A stretch of DNA of 64,000 bases from Pantoea sp. Ap-967. Its GTDB lineage: Bacteria > Pseudomonadota > Gammaproteobacteria > Pseudomonadales > Pseudomonadaceae. This document shows positions 9,622-19,600 of this stretch, in pieces. How positions within the stretch are numbered: position 1 is the first letter of the stretch; each line of letters begins with the position of its first letter. A program made the translations under genes and the position numbers. Under the pieces are notes generated by a model that made no database searches, was not told the origin of the DNA, and worked only from the letters and a program-made list of their open reading frames with translations. The stretch is taken from NCBI RefSeq assembly GCF_011752565.1, contig NZ_VWXK01000031.1:1-64000 (forward strand). The letters are read 5' to 3'.

Positions 9622-12234
9622 ATGGGCAAATCGCTGGTCATTGTGGAATCCCCGGCCAAGGCCAAGACCATCAACAAGTACCTGGGCAACCAGTACGTGG
9701 TGAAGTCGAGTATCGGCCATATCCGAGACCTCCCCACCAGCGGTTCGGCCAGCGCCAGCAAAGAGCCCGCCGCCAAGCGTGGCAAGGCTGCCGCGGGTGA
9801 GGCGCCGGCACTGTCGCCGAAAGAGAAGGCCCGCCGCCAGCTGGTCGCGCGCATGGGCGTGGACCCCGAGCACGGCTGGAAGGCCAAGTACGAGATCCTG
9901 CCCGGCAAGGAAAAGGTGATCGAGGAGCTGCGCCGCCTGGCCAAGGATGCCGACACCATCTATCTCGCAACCGACTTGGACCGCGAGGGGGAAGCCATCG
10001 CCTGGCACCTGCGCGAGGCCATCGGCGGCGACGACACCCGCTACAAGCGTGTGGTGTTCAACGAAATCACCAAGAAAGCGATCCAGGATGCGTTCTCGCA
10101 ACCGGGCGAGCTGGACATCGACCGGGTCAACGCCCAGCAGGCGCGGCGCTTCCTCGACCGCGTGGTGGGCTACATGGTTTCGCCGCTGCTGTGGGCCAAG
10201 ATCGCCCGTGGCCTGTCGGCCGGCCGTGTGCAGTCGGTGGCCGTGAAGCTGGTGGTCGAGCGTGAGCGTGAAATCCGCGCCTTCGTGCCGGAAGAATACT
10301 GGGAAGTGCACGCTGACCTGGGCACCGCCAAGAACGCCAAGGTGCGCTTCGAAGTGGCGCGCGAGAAAGGCGAGGCCTTCAAGCCGCTGAACGAAGCCCA
10401 GGCCATGGCCGCGCTGGAAAAGCTCAAGGCTTCCAGCTACAGCGTGATCAAGCGTGAAGACCGCCCGACCAGCAGCAAGCCGTCGGCGCCGTTCATCACC
10501 TCCACCCTGCAGCAGGCCGCCAGCAACCGCCTGGGCTTCGGCGTGAAGAAGACCATGATGATGGCCCAGCGTCTGTACGAAGCGGGCTACATCACCTACA
10601 TGCGTACCGACTCGACCAACCTGTCGGCCGATGCCCTGGACATGGCGCGCAGCTACATCGAGCGCGAGTTCGGCAAGCAGTACCTGCCGGAAAACCCACT
10701 GGTCTACGGCAGCAAGGAAGGCGCCCAGGAAGCGCACGAGGCGATTCGCCCGTCCGACGTCAACACCCACCCGACCAAGCTCAGTGGCATGGAGCGTGAC
10801 GCCGAGCGCCTGTACGAGCTGATCTGGCGCCAGTTCCTGGCCTGCCAGATGCCGCCTGCCCAGTACCTGTCCACCAGCGTTACCGTGGCGGCTGGCGACT
10901 TCGAGCTGCGCGCCAAGGGCCGTATCCTCAAGTTCGACGGTTACACCCGTGTACTGCCGCAACAGAGCAAGCCGGGCGAAGACGACGTGCTGCCGGAAAT
11001 GGCCCAGGGCGAGGCGCTGAAGCTGATTCAGCTCGACCCGAGCCAGCACTTCACCAAGCCGCCGGCGCGCTTCACCGAAGCCAGCCTGGTCAAGGAAATG
11101 GAAAAGCGCGGCATCGGCCGCCCGTCGACCTATGCGGCGATCATTTCCACCATCCAGGACCGTGGCTACGTCACCCTGCACAACCGCCGCTTCTATTCCG
11201 AGAAGATGGGCGACATCGTCACCGAGCGCCTGTCGGAAAGCTTCTCCAACCTGATGGACTACGGCTTCACCGCCGGCATGGAAGAAAACCTCGACGACGT
11301 GGCCCAGGGCGAGCGTGACTGGAAAAACGTGCTGGACGAGTTCTACGGCGATTTCAGCAAGAAGTTGCTGACTGCCGAATCCGCCGAAAGCGGCATGCGC
11401 GCCAACCAGCCGACCATGACCAACATTCCGTGCAAGGAATGCGGCCGGCCGATGATGATCCGTACCGCCTCCACTGGCGTGTTCCTCGGCTGCTCGGGCT
11501 ACAGCCTGCCACCGAAGGAGCGCTGCAAGGCCACCGTCAACCTGGTGCCGGGCGATGAAATTGCCGCGGACGACGAGGGCGAATCGGAATCCCGCGTGCT
11601 GCTGGGCAAGCACCGCTGCCCGATTTGCGCCACGGCGATGGATGCCTACCTGCTCGACGAGAAGCACAAGCTGCACATCTGCGGTAACAACCCGGACTGC
11701 GCGGGCTACGAGATCGAAGAGGGTAACTACCGCATCAAGGGCTACGAAGGGCCGAGCCTGGAGTGCGACAAGTGCGGTAGCGAGATGCAGCTCAAGACCG
11801 GCCGTTTCGGCAAGTTCTTCGGTTGCACCAACCCTGCGTGCAAGAACACCCGCAAGCTGCTCAAGAGCGGCGAGGCGGCGCCACCGAAGATGGACAAGGT
11901 GGAGATGCCGGAGCTCAAGTGCGAGAAGGTTGACGACACCTACGTGCTGCGCGACGGCGCTTCGGGGCTGTTCCTGGCTGCCAGCCAGTTCCCGAAAAAC
12001 CGGGAAACCCGTGCGCCGCTGGTGATGGAGATCGTGCCGCACAAGCACGAGATCGACCCGAAGTACCACTTCCTGTGCGATGCACCGCAGAAAGACCCGG
12101 AAGGGCGCCCGGCCGTGATTCGCTACAGCCGCAAGACCAAGGAGCAATACGTGCAGTCCGAGGTCGATGGCAAGCCAACGGGCTGGAAGGCGTATTACGA
12201 CGGTGGTAGCTGGAAAGTCGAAGACAAGCGCTAA
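9622..12234 (+). CDS. topA: DNA topoisomerase I (type IA)
   Basis: An 870-aa type IA topoisomerase that relaxes negative supercoils. The TOPRIM domain starts MGKSLVIVESPAKAKTINKY and has the acidic triad region ATDLDREGEAIAWHL. The nucleophile is Tyr326 in GYITYMRTDSTN. Three C-terminal zinc-finger-like modules are visible with paired cysteines: CKECGRP...C...C, CPICATAM...C...C and CDKCGSE...GCTNPAC, followed by further topoisomerase C-terminal repeats. Length and layout match the family in pseudomonads. It is preceded by its own promoter and followed by a paired REP element. Confidence 0.98.
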   Translation: MGKSLVIVESPAKAKTINKYLGNQYVVKSSIGHIRDLPTSGSASASKEPAAKRGKAAAGEAPALSPKEKARRQLVARMGVDPEHGWKAKYEILPGKEKVIEELRRLAKDADTIYLATDLDREGEAIAWHLREAIGGDDTRYKRVVFNEITKKAIQDAFSQPGELDIDRVNAQQARRFLDRVVGYMVSPLLWAKIARGLSAGRVQSVAVKLVVEREREIRAFVPEEYWEVHADLGTAKNAKVRFEVAREKGEAFKPLNEAQAMAALEKLKASSYSVIKREDRPTSSKPSAPFITSTLQQAASNRLGFGVKKTMMMAQRLYEAGYITYMRTDSTNLSADALDMARSYIEREFGKQYLPENPLVYGSKEGAQEAHEAIRPSDVNTHPTKLSGMERDAERLYELIWRQFLACQMPPAQYLSTSVTVAAGDFELRAKGRILKFDGYTRVLPQQSKPGEDDVLPEMAQGEALKLIQLDPSQHFTKPPARFTEASLVKEMEKRGIGRPSTYAAIISTIQDRGYVTLHNRRFYSEKMGDIVTERLSESFSNLMDYGFTAGMEENLDDVAQGERDWKNVLDEFYGDFSKKLLTAESAESGMRANQPTMTNIPCKECGRPMMIRTASTGVFLGCSGYSLPPKERCKATVNLVPGDEIAADDEGESESRVLLGKHRCPICATAMDAYLLDEKHKLHICGNNPDCAGYEIEEGNYRIKGYEGPSLECDKCGSEMQLKTGRFGKFFGCTNPACKNTRKLLKSGEAAPPKMDKVEMPELKCEKVDDTYVLRDGASGLFLAASQFPKNRETRAPLVMEIVPHKHEIDPKYHFLCDAPQKDPEGRPAVIRYSRKTKEQYVQSEVDGKPTGWKAYYDGGSWKVEDKR

Positions 12235-12250
12235 ACCGTTAGCGCTGTCG

Positions 12251-12356
12251 TTGGGGCCGCTTTGCGGCCCTTCGCGGGGCAAGCCCGCTCCTACAGGAGA
12301 ACGCGATCCCTTGTAGGAGCGGGCTTGCCCCGCGAAGGGGCGCAAAGCGGCCCCAA
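12251..12356. repeat. Paired inverted REP element
   Basis: Long inverted repeat with outer arms TTGGGGCCGCTTTGCG / CGCAAAGCGGCCCCAA and inner REP cores in opposite orientation, immediately after topA. Confidence 0.9.
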
Positions 12357-12405
12357 TCATTTATGATGCAGCTATCCGCCTCGCAGCCTTACGGAGGGCA
12401 CTGAA

Positions 12406-12921
12406 ATGGCCCAGGAACTCTACACCCGCACCAACCAGAAACTGTTTTTCGCAGGCCTGGCCCTCGAATCCATGGCCAAGGCCGAACAGAGCCAGGCCAT
12501 GAACGCTCAAGGCCTGGTTCAGGCCGAGCGCGAGTCGGCGCTGTTCCACCTGTATGGCGCGCTGCTGGGGCTGTGCCATGAAATCGGTGGCTTCTACCGC
12601 CTGCCTGTCGTGGCAACTGTCGAACAGGCGTTGGCCGACGATGCGCTGAACACCATCGCCATTCCCGAGGTGGCCGAAATGCTTGAGCTGGTTCGCCAGC
12701 GCGAGACGTGGCTTGCGCAACTGCTCAGCGCTTATGCCGATTTGTTCCGACCACCTGTCGCGAAAAAGGCGGCAAAAACCGATGTCACCCAGCCACTGAT
12801 CCAGGCCGTCAATCTCGACGAGCCCGAGCACCCCGCGCTGTCGCGTGAAGAGCTGGAAAGCTGGCGCAACAACCTCAAAGGCTTGGTGAGACGTTTCCGC
12901 GACGCGTTGAGTGAGTGCTGA
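12406..12921 (+). CDS. Conserved hypothetical protein (DUF6586-like)
   Basis: A 171-aa soluble protein starting MAQELYTRTNQKLFFAGLAL, with an all-helical look (FHLYGALLGLCHEIGGFYRL and ESWRNNLKGLVRRFRDAL). GGAGG precedes the ATG. Neighbourhood downstream of topA and upstream of the SOS genes is conserved in Pseudomonas, which supports it being a real gene; I assign DUF6586 from memory of the family and not from a search. Function unknown. Confidence 0.85.
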   Translation: MAQELYTRTNQKLFFAGLALESMAKAEQSQAMNAQGLVQAERESALFHLYGALLGLCHEIGGFYRLPVVATVEQALADDALNTIAIPEVAEMLELVRQRETWLAQLLSAYADLFRPPVAKKAAKTDVTQPLIQAVNLDEPEHPALSREELESWRNNLKGLVRRFRDALSEC

Positions 12922-12971
12922 TAGCCGCGTTGGCTGGTACACTAACGGCCTTTCGTGGAGAACTGCCCTTT

Positions 12972-13205
12972 ATGTCTACGTCGTTTCTGGAAATTGTCGA
13001 GTTGCCTGATGGCCGAATCGAGCTGCGTCGCGCCGAGGACGAAGGCTCCCTGGTAACCTTGGATTTCTCGGAAGACGCCAAGGCGTTCCTGCAGGGCCAG
13101 CACGTTGAAGTCGCCAAGGCGATGCTCAGCGTTGGCGTGCAGATGGCGGGCCGTTTGATGGAAGGTGAGCTGGAACGCGACGAAGGGCCGCGCGTGCTGC
13201 ATTGA
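12972..13205 (+). CDS. Small conserved hypothetical protein
   Basis: A 77-aa acidic protein, MSTSFLEIVELPDGRIELRR at the N terminus and GRLMEGELERDEG near the C terminus. The ATG at 12972 lies 51 bp after the preceding gene, with GTGGAG about 15 bases upstream; an in-frame extension to 12915 overlaps the previous stop and looks non-coding. No recognised domain. It ends at a hairpin shared with sulA. Confidence 0.8.
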   Translation: MSTSFLEIVELPDGRIELRRAEDEGSLVTLDFSEDAKAFLQGQHVEVAKAMLSVGVQMAGRLMEGELERDEGPRVLH

Positions 13206-13230
13206 TTGCCCGGTTCTACCGATTTACAGG

Positions 13231-13270
13231 CAAAGCCTGAACATCAGCCAAGGCGGATGTTCAGGCTTTG
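13231..13270. terminator. Bidirectional hairpin overlapping the sulA stop
   Basis: A 15-bp perfect inverted repeat (13231-13245 and 13256-13270). The sulA stop codon at 13244-13246 lies inside the stem, so sulA termination and translation stop coincide; the other strand could end the gene at 12972-13205. Confidence 0.65.
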
Positions 13271-13723
13271 TGCATTTCCGGCACTGGCGGCGCGAAGCAG
13301 TTTTTGCCGTGCGGTGACGTTGACGTTGCCCAGCCAGCTGACCACGGTGTGGCTACGCCCCAGGCGCAGGGCTTCGCAGGCCAGTTGCAGGGCGCTTTGA
13401 TTGCCGCGCGGTTGCAGCAACAGGATACGCTCACGGTTGAGGCCGGCATCGCGCAACCAGGCCTGGGTCAGGCTGGCGGGTGGTGCGATGAGTGTCAGCC
13501 AGCGGGCTTCCTCTTCTTCGCTCAGGTCGCGCAGTACCGGTGCCAGCAAGCTCTGGCAATGCTCCGGGGCGCCACGCAGGGACAGTTCGCTGAACAGCTC
13601 CGGGTGGCTGTTCGCCTTGCGGGCCTGCTCGCTGGCTTTCAGGCCGGGCAGAACCGGTTGGGCCAGAAACGCCTCGAACAGGGGCAGTTGGACCTGTTGC
13701 TGTGCTGGGATGAACTGTTGCAT
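13244..13723 (-). CDS. sulA: SOS cell division inhibitor SulA
   Basis: A 159-aa RecA-fold-like protein that blocks FtsZ assembly during DNA damage. The ATG at 13721-13723 follows GGAGGCGTC. Recognisable family segments are SEEEEARWLTLIAPPASLTQ, WLRDAGLNRERILLLQPRGN and GRSHTVVSWLGNVNVTARQK. It lies 13 bp downstream of lexA on the same strand and has no LexA box of its own, so it is probably induced through the lexA promoter. This differs from E. coli, where sulA is separate. Confidence 0.92.
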   Translation of the reverse strand: MQQFIPAQQQVQLPLFEAFLAQPVLPGLKASEQARKANSHPELFSELSLRGAPEHCQSLLAPVLRDLSEEEEARWLTLIAPPASLTQAWLRDAGLNRERILLLQPRGNQSALQLACEALRLGRSHTVVSWLGNVNVTARQKLLRAASAGNAQSLNIRLG

Positions 13724-13736
13724 GACGCCTCCTGGA

Positions 13737-14345
13737 TCAGCGGCGAATAACGCCGACACTCAAACCCTCGATCACCAGTTCCTGATCTTTCAGGTCGACT
13801 TCGATGGGGGCGAACTCGGGGTTTTCAGCGATCAGCCAGACCTTGCTGCCTTCACGCTTGAAACGTTTGACGGTCACTTCGTCGCCGATGCGGGCGACCA
13901 CCACCTGGCCGTTGCGGGCCTCGCGGGTGGTGTGCACGGCCAGCAGGTCGCCGTCGAAGATGCCGATGTCCTTCATGCTCATGCCGTGCACGCGCAACAG
14001 GTAGTCGGCGCGCGGGTGGAAGAAGGCTGGGCTGATGTTGCAGGATTGCTCGATGTGCTGCTCGGCCAGGATCGGCGCGCCGGCAGCGACGCGGCCAATG
14101 ATGGGCAGGCCGTTTTCCTCGGGCTTGGCTTCGACACCTGGAATGCGGATGCCACGGGACGCACCCGGGGTCATTTCGATCGCGCCTTTGCGGGCGAGGG
14201 CCTTGAGGTGCTCCTCGGCGGCGTTGGGTGACTTGAAGCCCAGTTCCTGTGCGATTTCCGCGCGGGTTGGCGGGAAGCCGTTGTCTTCGAGGCAACGTTT
14301 GATGAAGGCCAGGATTTCGGCTTGGCGTGGCGTCAGTTTCAACAT
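13737..14345 (-). CDS. lexA: LexA repressor
   Basis: A 202-aa SOS repressor and self-cleaving S24 peptidase. The winged helix-turn-helix is MLKLTPRQAEILAFIKRCL...PPTRAEIAQELGFKSPNAAEEHL. The cleavage bond is Ala88-Gly89 in RVAAGAP, and the catalytic dyad is Ser123 (VHGMSMKD) and Lys160 (EVTVKRFK). All offsets are +4 relative to E. coli LexA (84/85, 119, 156). Two LexA boxes lie directly upstream, indicating autoregulation, and sulA is cotranscribed. Confidence 0.98.
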   Translation of the reverse strand: MLKLTPRQAEILAFIKRCLEDNGFPPTRAEIAQELGFKSPNAAEEHLKALARKGAIEMTPGASRGIRIPGVEAKPEENGLPIIGRVAAGAPILAEQHIEQSCNISPAFFHPRADYLLRVHGMSMKDIGIFDGDLLAVHTTREARNGQVVVARIGDEVTVKRFKREGSKVWLIAENPEFAPIEVDLKDQELVIEGLSVGVIRR

Positions 14346-14355
14346 GGCGGGCGCT

Positions 14356-14390
14356 CTGTCTTTTTATACAGTGACTGGGATTATATACAG
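14356..14390 (-). promoter_or_regulatory. Two tandem LexA (SOS) boxes
   Basis: Read on the minus strand: CTGTATATAATCCCAG (14375-14390) and CTGTATAAAAAGACAG (14356-14371), separated by 3 bp. The distal one departs from CTGT-N8-ACAG only in its CCAG end; the proximal one keeps the full core. They precede lexA by 10 bp. Confidence 0.92.
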
Positions 14391-14556
14391 TGGATGGCCC
14401 ACTGCAAGCACTGATCGCCCGCAAATTCCCGGCACGGCCCCGTGTTCAGGGCCAGGGGTGGCGAGAACCGTGGTGTGCGGCGTGTTGTCGCGAGCTGTGA
14501 TTTAATGGCGACCGCACAGTCATAAAGCGCCACCGAGCCTTGACATCGACAGGCCT

Positions 14557-14570
14557 GAAACGTATGTTTC
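14557..14570. promoter_or_regulatory. PsrA operator
   Basis: GAAACGTATGTTTC is an exact GAAAC-N4-GTTTC palindrome, the established PsrA target, 34 bp before the psrA ATG. It implies negative autoregulation relieved by long-chain fatty acids. Confidence 0.8.
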
Positions 14571-14604
14571 AAACACCTGTTTGCCCCTGCCTGCCGGAGT
14601 CGTC

Positions 14605-15312
14605 ATGGCCCAATCCGAAACCGTTGAACGCATTCTCGATGCCGCTGAACAGCTGTTCGCGGAACGGGGCTTCGCGGAAACCTCGCTGCGGCTGATTACC
14701 AGCAAGGCCGGGGTCAACCTGGCGGCGGTCAACTACCACTTCGGCTCGAAGAAGGCGCTGATCCAGGCGGTGTTCTCGCGCTTCCTCGGGCCGTTCTGCG
14801 CCAGCCTTGAGCGTGAGCTGGAACGGCGCCAGGCCAAGCCCGAGGCAAAGCCCAGCCTCGAAGAGCTGCTGGAAATGCTGGTGGAGCAGGCGTTGGCCGT
14901 GCAGCCACGCAGCAACAACGACCTGTCGATCTTCATGCGCCTGCTGGGCCTGGCCTTCAGCCAGAGCCAGGGCCACCTGCGCCGCTACCTGGAAGACATG
15001 TACGGCAAGGTGTTCCGCCGCTACATGCTGCTGGTCAACGAAGCCGCGCCACGCATCCCGCCGCTGGAGCTGTTCTGGCGTGTGCACTTCATGCTTGGCG
15101 CCGCGGCGTTCAGCATGTCCGGCATCAAGGCGCTGCGCGCCATCGCCGAAACCGATTTTGGCATCAATACCTCGATCGAGCAGGTGATGCGCCTGATGGT
15201 GCCATTCCTGGCCGCCGGCATGCGCGCCGACAGCGGCGTTACCGACGATGCCATGGCCAGCGCCCAGCTGCGCCCACGCAGCAAGTCGGCCAGCACCACC
15301 GCCAAGGCCTGA
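14605..15312 (+). CDS. psrA: TetR-family regulator PsrA
   Basis: A 235-aa TetR regulator. The N-terminal DNA-binding domain reads ETVERILDAAEQLFAERGFA, ETSLRLITSKAGVNLAAVNY and HFGSKKALIQAVFSRFLGPF. The rest is the helical ligand-binding domain. Position between lexA and nagZ, and the perfect GAAAC-N4-GTTTC site in its own promoter, identify it as PsrA, which in Pseudomonas senses long-chain fatty acids, represses fadBA and activates rpoS. The ATG at 14605 follows CCGGAGTCGTC. Confidence 0.93.
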   Translation: MAQSETVERILDAAEQLFAERGFAETSLRLITSKAGVNLAAVNYHFGSKKALIQAVFSRFLGPFCASLERELERRQAKPEAKPSLEELLEMLVEQALAVQPRSNNDLSIFMRLLGLAFSQSQGHLRRYLEDMYGKVFRRYMLLVNEAAPRIPPLELFWRVHFMLGAAAFSMSGIKALRAIAETDFGINTSIEQVMRLMVPFLAAGMRADSGVTDDAMASAQLRPRSKSASTTAKA

Positions 15313-15528
15313 AGGCTGGGCGGGGCAGGGCGCTTCGGCTAAGCTAGCGCCCATGCCCAACCTCGATTTCCTGCGTACCCCCTTAACAACGGTTACCGCT
15401 GCTTCGGCTTTTGCCCGGGGCGGCGTTGCCCGTGCCTGCGCGAACGCACTGGGCGCATTGCCCGCTGCACATCGCCGGGGGCCGGTGCGCCAATCGGGTT
15501 TCTCCCCGTCTGCAATGAAGGATTACCT

Positions 15529-16539
15529 ATGACCGCCCGCCTGCAAGGCTCCCTGATGGTGGATATCGCCGGTAAATGGCTGACCGCCGAGGACCGCCAG
15601 CTCCTGCGCCAACCGGAAGTGGCCGGCCTGATCATCTTTGCCCGCAACATCGACAGCCCACGCCAGGTGCGCGGGCTGTGCGCCTCGATTCGCGCCATTC
15701 GCCCCGAGCTGATCCTGGCGGTCGACCAGGAAGGCGGGCGCGTGCAGCGCCTGCGCCAGGGCTTCGTGCGCCTGCCGGCGATGCGTGCGATTGCCGATAA
15801 CGCCAATGCCGAGTACCTGGCCGAGCAGTGCGGCTGGCTGATGGCAACCGAGGTGCTGGCGGTGGGCCTGGACCTGAGCTTCGCCCCGGTGCTGGACCTG
15901 GACCACCAGCGCAGTGCGGTGGTGGGCAGCCGCGCCTTCGAGGGTAACCCCGAGCGGGCCACGCAGCTTGCCGGTGCTTTCATCCGTGGCATGAATGCCG
16001 CCGGCATGGCCGCCTGCGGCAAGCACTTCCCGGGGCATGGCTGGGCCGAGGCGGATTCGCACGTGGCCATTCCCACCGACGAGCGCAGCCTTGCGCAACT
16101 GCGCGAGGCCGACCTGGTGCCGTTCACGCGCCTGAGCGGGCAGTTGGCGGCGGTGATGCCGGCGCATGTGATCTACCCGCAGGTCGACAACCAGCCGGCC
16201 GGGTTCTCGCGGCGCTGGCTGCAGGACATCCTGCGCGGCGAGTTGGGCTTTGATGGGGTGATCTTCAGTGATGACCTGTCCATGGCCGGTGCCCACGTGG
16301 TGGGTGATGCGGCGAACCGTATCGAGGCAGCACTCAGCGCCGGTTGCGACATGGGCCTGGTGTGCAATGACCGGGCGGCGGCGGAGCTGGCGTTGACGGC
16401 GGCGCAGCGTTTGAAGGTCACGCCGTCGCCGCGTATCGCACAGATGCGTGGGCGTGGGTTTGCCCGTACCGATTACCGCCAGCAGCCGCGGTGGCTGGAG
16501 GCTTTGGGGGCGTTGAAAGAGGCGCAGTTGGTAGATTGA
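15529..16539 (+). CDS. nagZ: Beta-N-acetylhexosaminidase NagZ
   Basis: A 336-aa cytosolic GH3 enzyme of peptidoglycan recycling that removes GlcNAc from anhydromuropeptides. Motifs are GLIIFARNIDSPRQVRGL, LAVDQEGGRVQRLRQGF, the GH3 signature CGKHFPGHGWAEADSHVAIP (with the catalytic His/Asp loop), and GVIFSDDLSMAGAHVVGD containing the nucleophile Asp. GAAGGATTACCT precedes the ATG. The 216 bp between psrA and nagZ contains no convincing gene. NagZ products feed AmpR-type beta-lactamase signalling in organisms that carry it. Confidence 0.96.
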   Translation: MTARLQGSLMVDIAGKWLTAEDRQLLRQPEVAGLIIFARNIDSPRQVRGLCASIRAIRPELILAVDQEGGRVQRLRQGFVRLPAMRAIADNANAEYLAEQCGWLMATEVLAVGLDLSFAPVLDLDHQRSAVVGSRAFEGNPERATQLAGAFIRGMNAAGMAACGKHFPGHGWAEADSHVAIPTDERSLAQLREADLVPFTRLSGQLAAVMPAHVIYPQVDNQPAGFSRRWLQDILRGELGFDGVIFSDDLSMAGAHVVGDAANRIEAALSAGCDMGLVCNDRAAAELALTAAQRLKVTPSPRIAQMRGRGFARTDYRQQPRWLEALGALKEAQLVD

Positions 16540-16541
16540 TT

Positions 16542-16607
16542 CGCCGGCCTCTTCGCGGGGCAAGCCCGCACCTTGTAGGAGCGGGCTTGCCCCGCGAAGG
16601 GGCCGGT
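16542..16607. repeat. Paired inverted REP element
   Basis: Two opposed REP cores between the convergent nagZ and SNF2 helicase genes. Confidence 0.88.
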
Positions 16608-16612
16608 ACAGG

Positions 16613-19600
16613 CTAACGCCCTCGCTTACCAGGCAACGGCGCAAACAACGCTTCGATCTCCTCGTCGCCCAGCCGCCATTGCCCGGCCTGCCCGCCATCG
16701 AGCAGGCTCGCCGCGAGCGCGGCCTTGTCCTGCTGCAGGGCCTGGATCTTCTCCTCCACCGTGCCCCGGGTAATCAGCTTGAACACGAACACCGGCTTGT
16801 CCTGGCCAATGCGGTAGGCGCGGTCGGTTGCCTGGTTTTCGCTGGCCGGGTTCCACCACGGGTCGAAGTGAATCACCGTATCGGCCGCCGTTAGGTTAAG
16901 CCCCACGCCACCGGCCTTGAGGCTGATCAGAAACACCTCGCTGTCACCCTGCTGGAATTGCTGCACCGGCGTGCGCCGGTCGCGGGTGTCGCCGGTCAGC
17001 AGGCTGTAGCGGACCTTGCGCTTTTGCAGTTCCTGCTCGATCAGCGACAGCATCGAGGTGAACTGCGAGAACAGCAGCACCCGCCGCCCTTCGCTCAGCA
17101 ATTCCTCGAGCATTTCCAACAGCGCCCCAAGCTTGCCCTTGTCGGCCTGGTTGCCCTTGACCTCGACCCCTTTGACCAGGCGCAGGTCGCAGCACACCTG
17201 GCGCAGCTTGAGCAGGGCATCGAGGATCACGATCTGGCTGCGCGCGGCGCCATTGCGGGCAATTTCGTCGCGCACTTTCTTGTCCATGGCCACCCGCACC
17301 GCTTCATAGGTGTCGCGCTGGGCATCGCTGAGCTCCACCCAGTGCACCACCTCGGTCTTGGCTGGCAGCTCGGTGGCCACCTGCTCCTTGGTGCGGCGCA
17401 GCAGGAACGGGCGCACGCGGCTGGCCAGGTGCGCCAAACGTTCGGTGTCGCCGTGGCGTTCGATGGGGGTGCGGTAGTCCTGGGTGAAGCGCTTGCTGTC
17501 GCCAAGCCAGCCGGGCATCAGGAAATGGAAAATCGACCACAGCTCGCCCAGGTTGTTCTCCATCGGCGTGCCGGTCAGGCACAGCCGCTGGCTGGCCTGC
17601 AGTTCGCACACGGCCAGGGCGGCCTTGCTGGTGCTGCTCTTGATGTTCTGCGCCTCGTCCAGCACCAGCAGGTGCCAGGCCTGGGCGCGCAGGTGTTCGA
17701 GGTCGCGCGGCACCAGGGCGTAGGTGGTGAGCACCAGGTCGTAGTCATGCAGGTTGGCAAAGTGCTTGCTGCGCCCTGGGCCATGCAGGGCCAGCACGCG
17801 CAGGTCGGGGGCAAAGCGCTGGGCTTCGTCGAGCCAGTTGGGCACCAGGCTGGTGGGCATCACCGCCAGGGCCGGCGTGCCCAGGCGCCCGGCTTGCTTT
17901 TCCAGCAGCAGGTGGGCCAGGGCTTGCAGGGTCTTGCCCAGGCCCATGTCATCGCCCAGGATGCCGCCGGTGCCCATCTCGCGCAGCGCCTGCAGCCAGT
18001 TCAGGCCTTGCTGCTGGTAAGGCCGCAGGGTGGCGTTGAGCCTGCTGGGTGGCTCGACCTGCAAGTCGCGGGCATCGCGCAGGCGGCGGCCGAGGTCGCG
18101 CACATGGGCGCCGCCTTCCCACTGCAGGGGCAGGTGGGCGATGTCGTTCAGGCGCGCCGCGTCGGCACGGTCCATGCGCAGGGTTGGGCCTACGGCGTCC
18201 TCGTGCAGGTACAGCTCGCCCAAGGTGCCCATCACCGCCTTGATCCGCCCGTAGGGCAGGGCCACGCGCAGCGCCGGGCTGTCCAGGCGGCCGCGGTTGA
18301 GGTCGATCAGCAGGTGCTCGTCGTCGCTGCGCCGGGCCAGTTCGGCTGGGCGCAGCAGCTCAGGGTTGCTGCGCAACAGTTGTAGCACGATCGGCAGCAG
18401 GCTATGGCGCTGGCCGTCGACCACGATGCCCAGTTCCAGGTCGAACCATTCATGGCCGGGGGCTTCGTCGATGGTTGCGTACCAGTCGTCCACCTCCTGC
18501 AGGTTGAAGGCGAAATCGCGGTGGATGTCGATTTCCCAGCCGGCGTCGCGCAGGCGCGGCAGGCCATCGCGGGCAAAGCGCAGCCAGGCTTCGTCATCGG
18601 GCAGCTGGAGCATTTCCCCAGCGCTGTCGGGCAGGGCCTTGCTCTGCCGGGTGGCGGGCTTGAAACCCAGGTCGCGCAGCACCTTGCGCAGCGCCTGCTC
18701 GGCCTGGGGTTGGCGGCGGATGCGCTGGCTGGTAGCGTCGACCAGGCGGGTCAGGGGCTTGTCGTCGCTGCCGCTGGCGCGCAGGCCGTCGTAGTCGAAC
18801 GCCAGTGCGGCGCGGTGCTGCATCTGCCGCTGCATGCGCCCGGTCTTGGGCATGTAGGCGCTGAATTCGAGGCTGCCCAGGGTCAGGTGCCCCTTTGGCA
18901 GGATGCCTTCCACTTGCTCGGTACTCACGGCGGTAGGGGTGGGAACTTGGCGATTCAAGGCGTTCAATCGATGACTCAAGGGTACGACCAGGTGCTCGGG
19001 GACAATAGGTGCACGGGCAAGCTGGCTGGCCACGAAGGGGTCAAGGTCATGGGTCAACTTGCCCGTTTGCCCCGTTTGGCTATCCACGTAGTAAAGCGGA
19101 TCCAGGGGCAGTGCCTCGACCTGAAGATTTTCCTCATGGTGCCAGGCGCCGCGGTAGCTGCCGCTATCGAGCCTTACCCAGCGAAACGCCGCGTGCAGCT
19201 CTGGCCCCGCGGCAAGCGGGGTCAACTGCTGCCCATACAACAGGCGCCCTGTGCCCAGGGCATATTCGTAGAGCTCTGCGCCTTTCTTGCCCTCCAGCGT
19301 GGCCATGGGAAAACCGTAGTTCTCGCTCAAGGCATCGATCAGCCTGAGCACGCGCAGGTCTTCATCATTCACGTATTTAGGCGTGTAGTAGATCAGCTCG
19401 GGCAGCGAGCTGGGGCGTCCGAGCTTGAGTTCGCCGCCGATCTGGCCGGTACCTTTGAATACGCTGAGCATGCACCGGCCATGCTCGATGTCTACGACAT
19501 AGTAAAGCGAGGCGCCTTTGCGTTTGGCAGGCTCCGAGGTTTTCAGCGGTACTTCCAGTGCTTCGACCCAATTGGCCAGCTCAGGCGTGAGCTCAAGCGA

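Noticed and set aside
12251..12356. Repeats that could be mistaken for a CRISPR array
   Set aside because: They are inverted pairs scattered between genes, without regular direct repeats and spacers.
9604..12360. Minus-strand open frame of 918 codons across topA
   Set aside because: Complementary shadow of topA, running into the REP element; no motif or start signal.
15353..15531. Short frame between psrA and nagZ
   Set aside because: It runs into the nagZ start with no ribosome binding site, and its Ala/Arg-rich composition looks non-coding.
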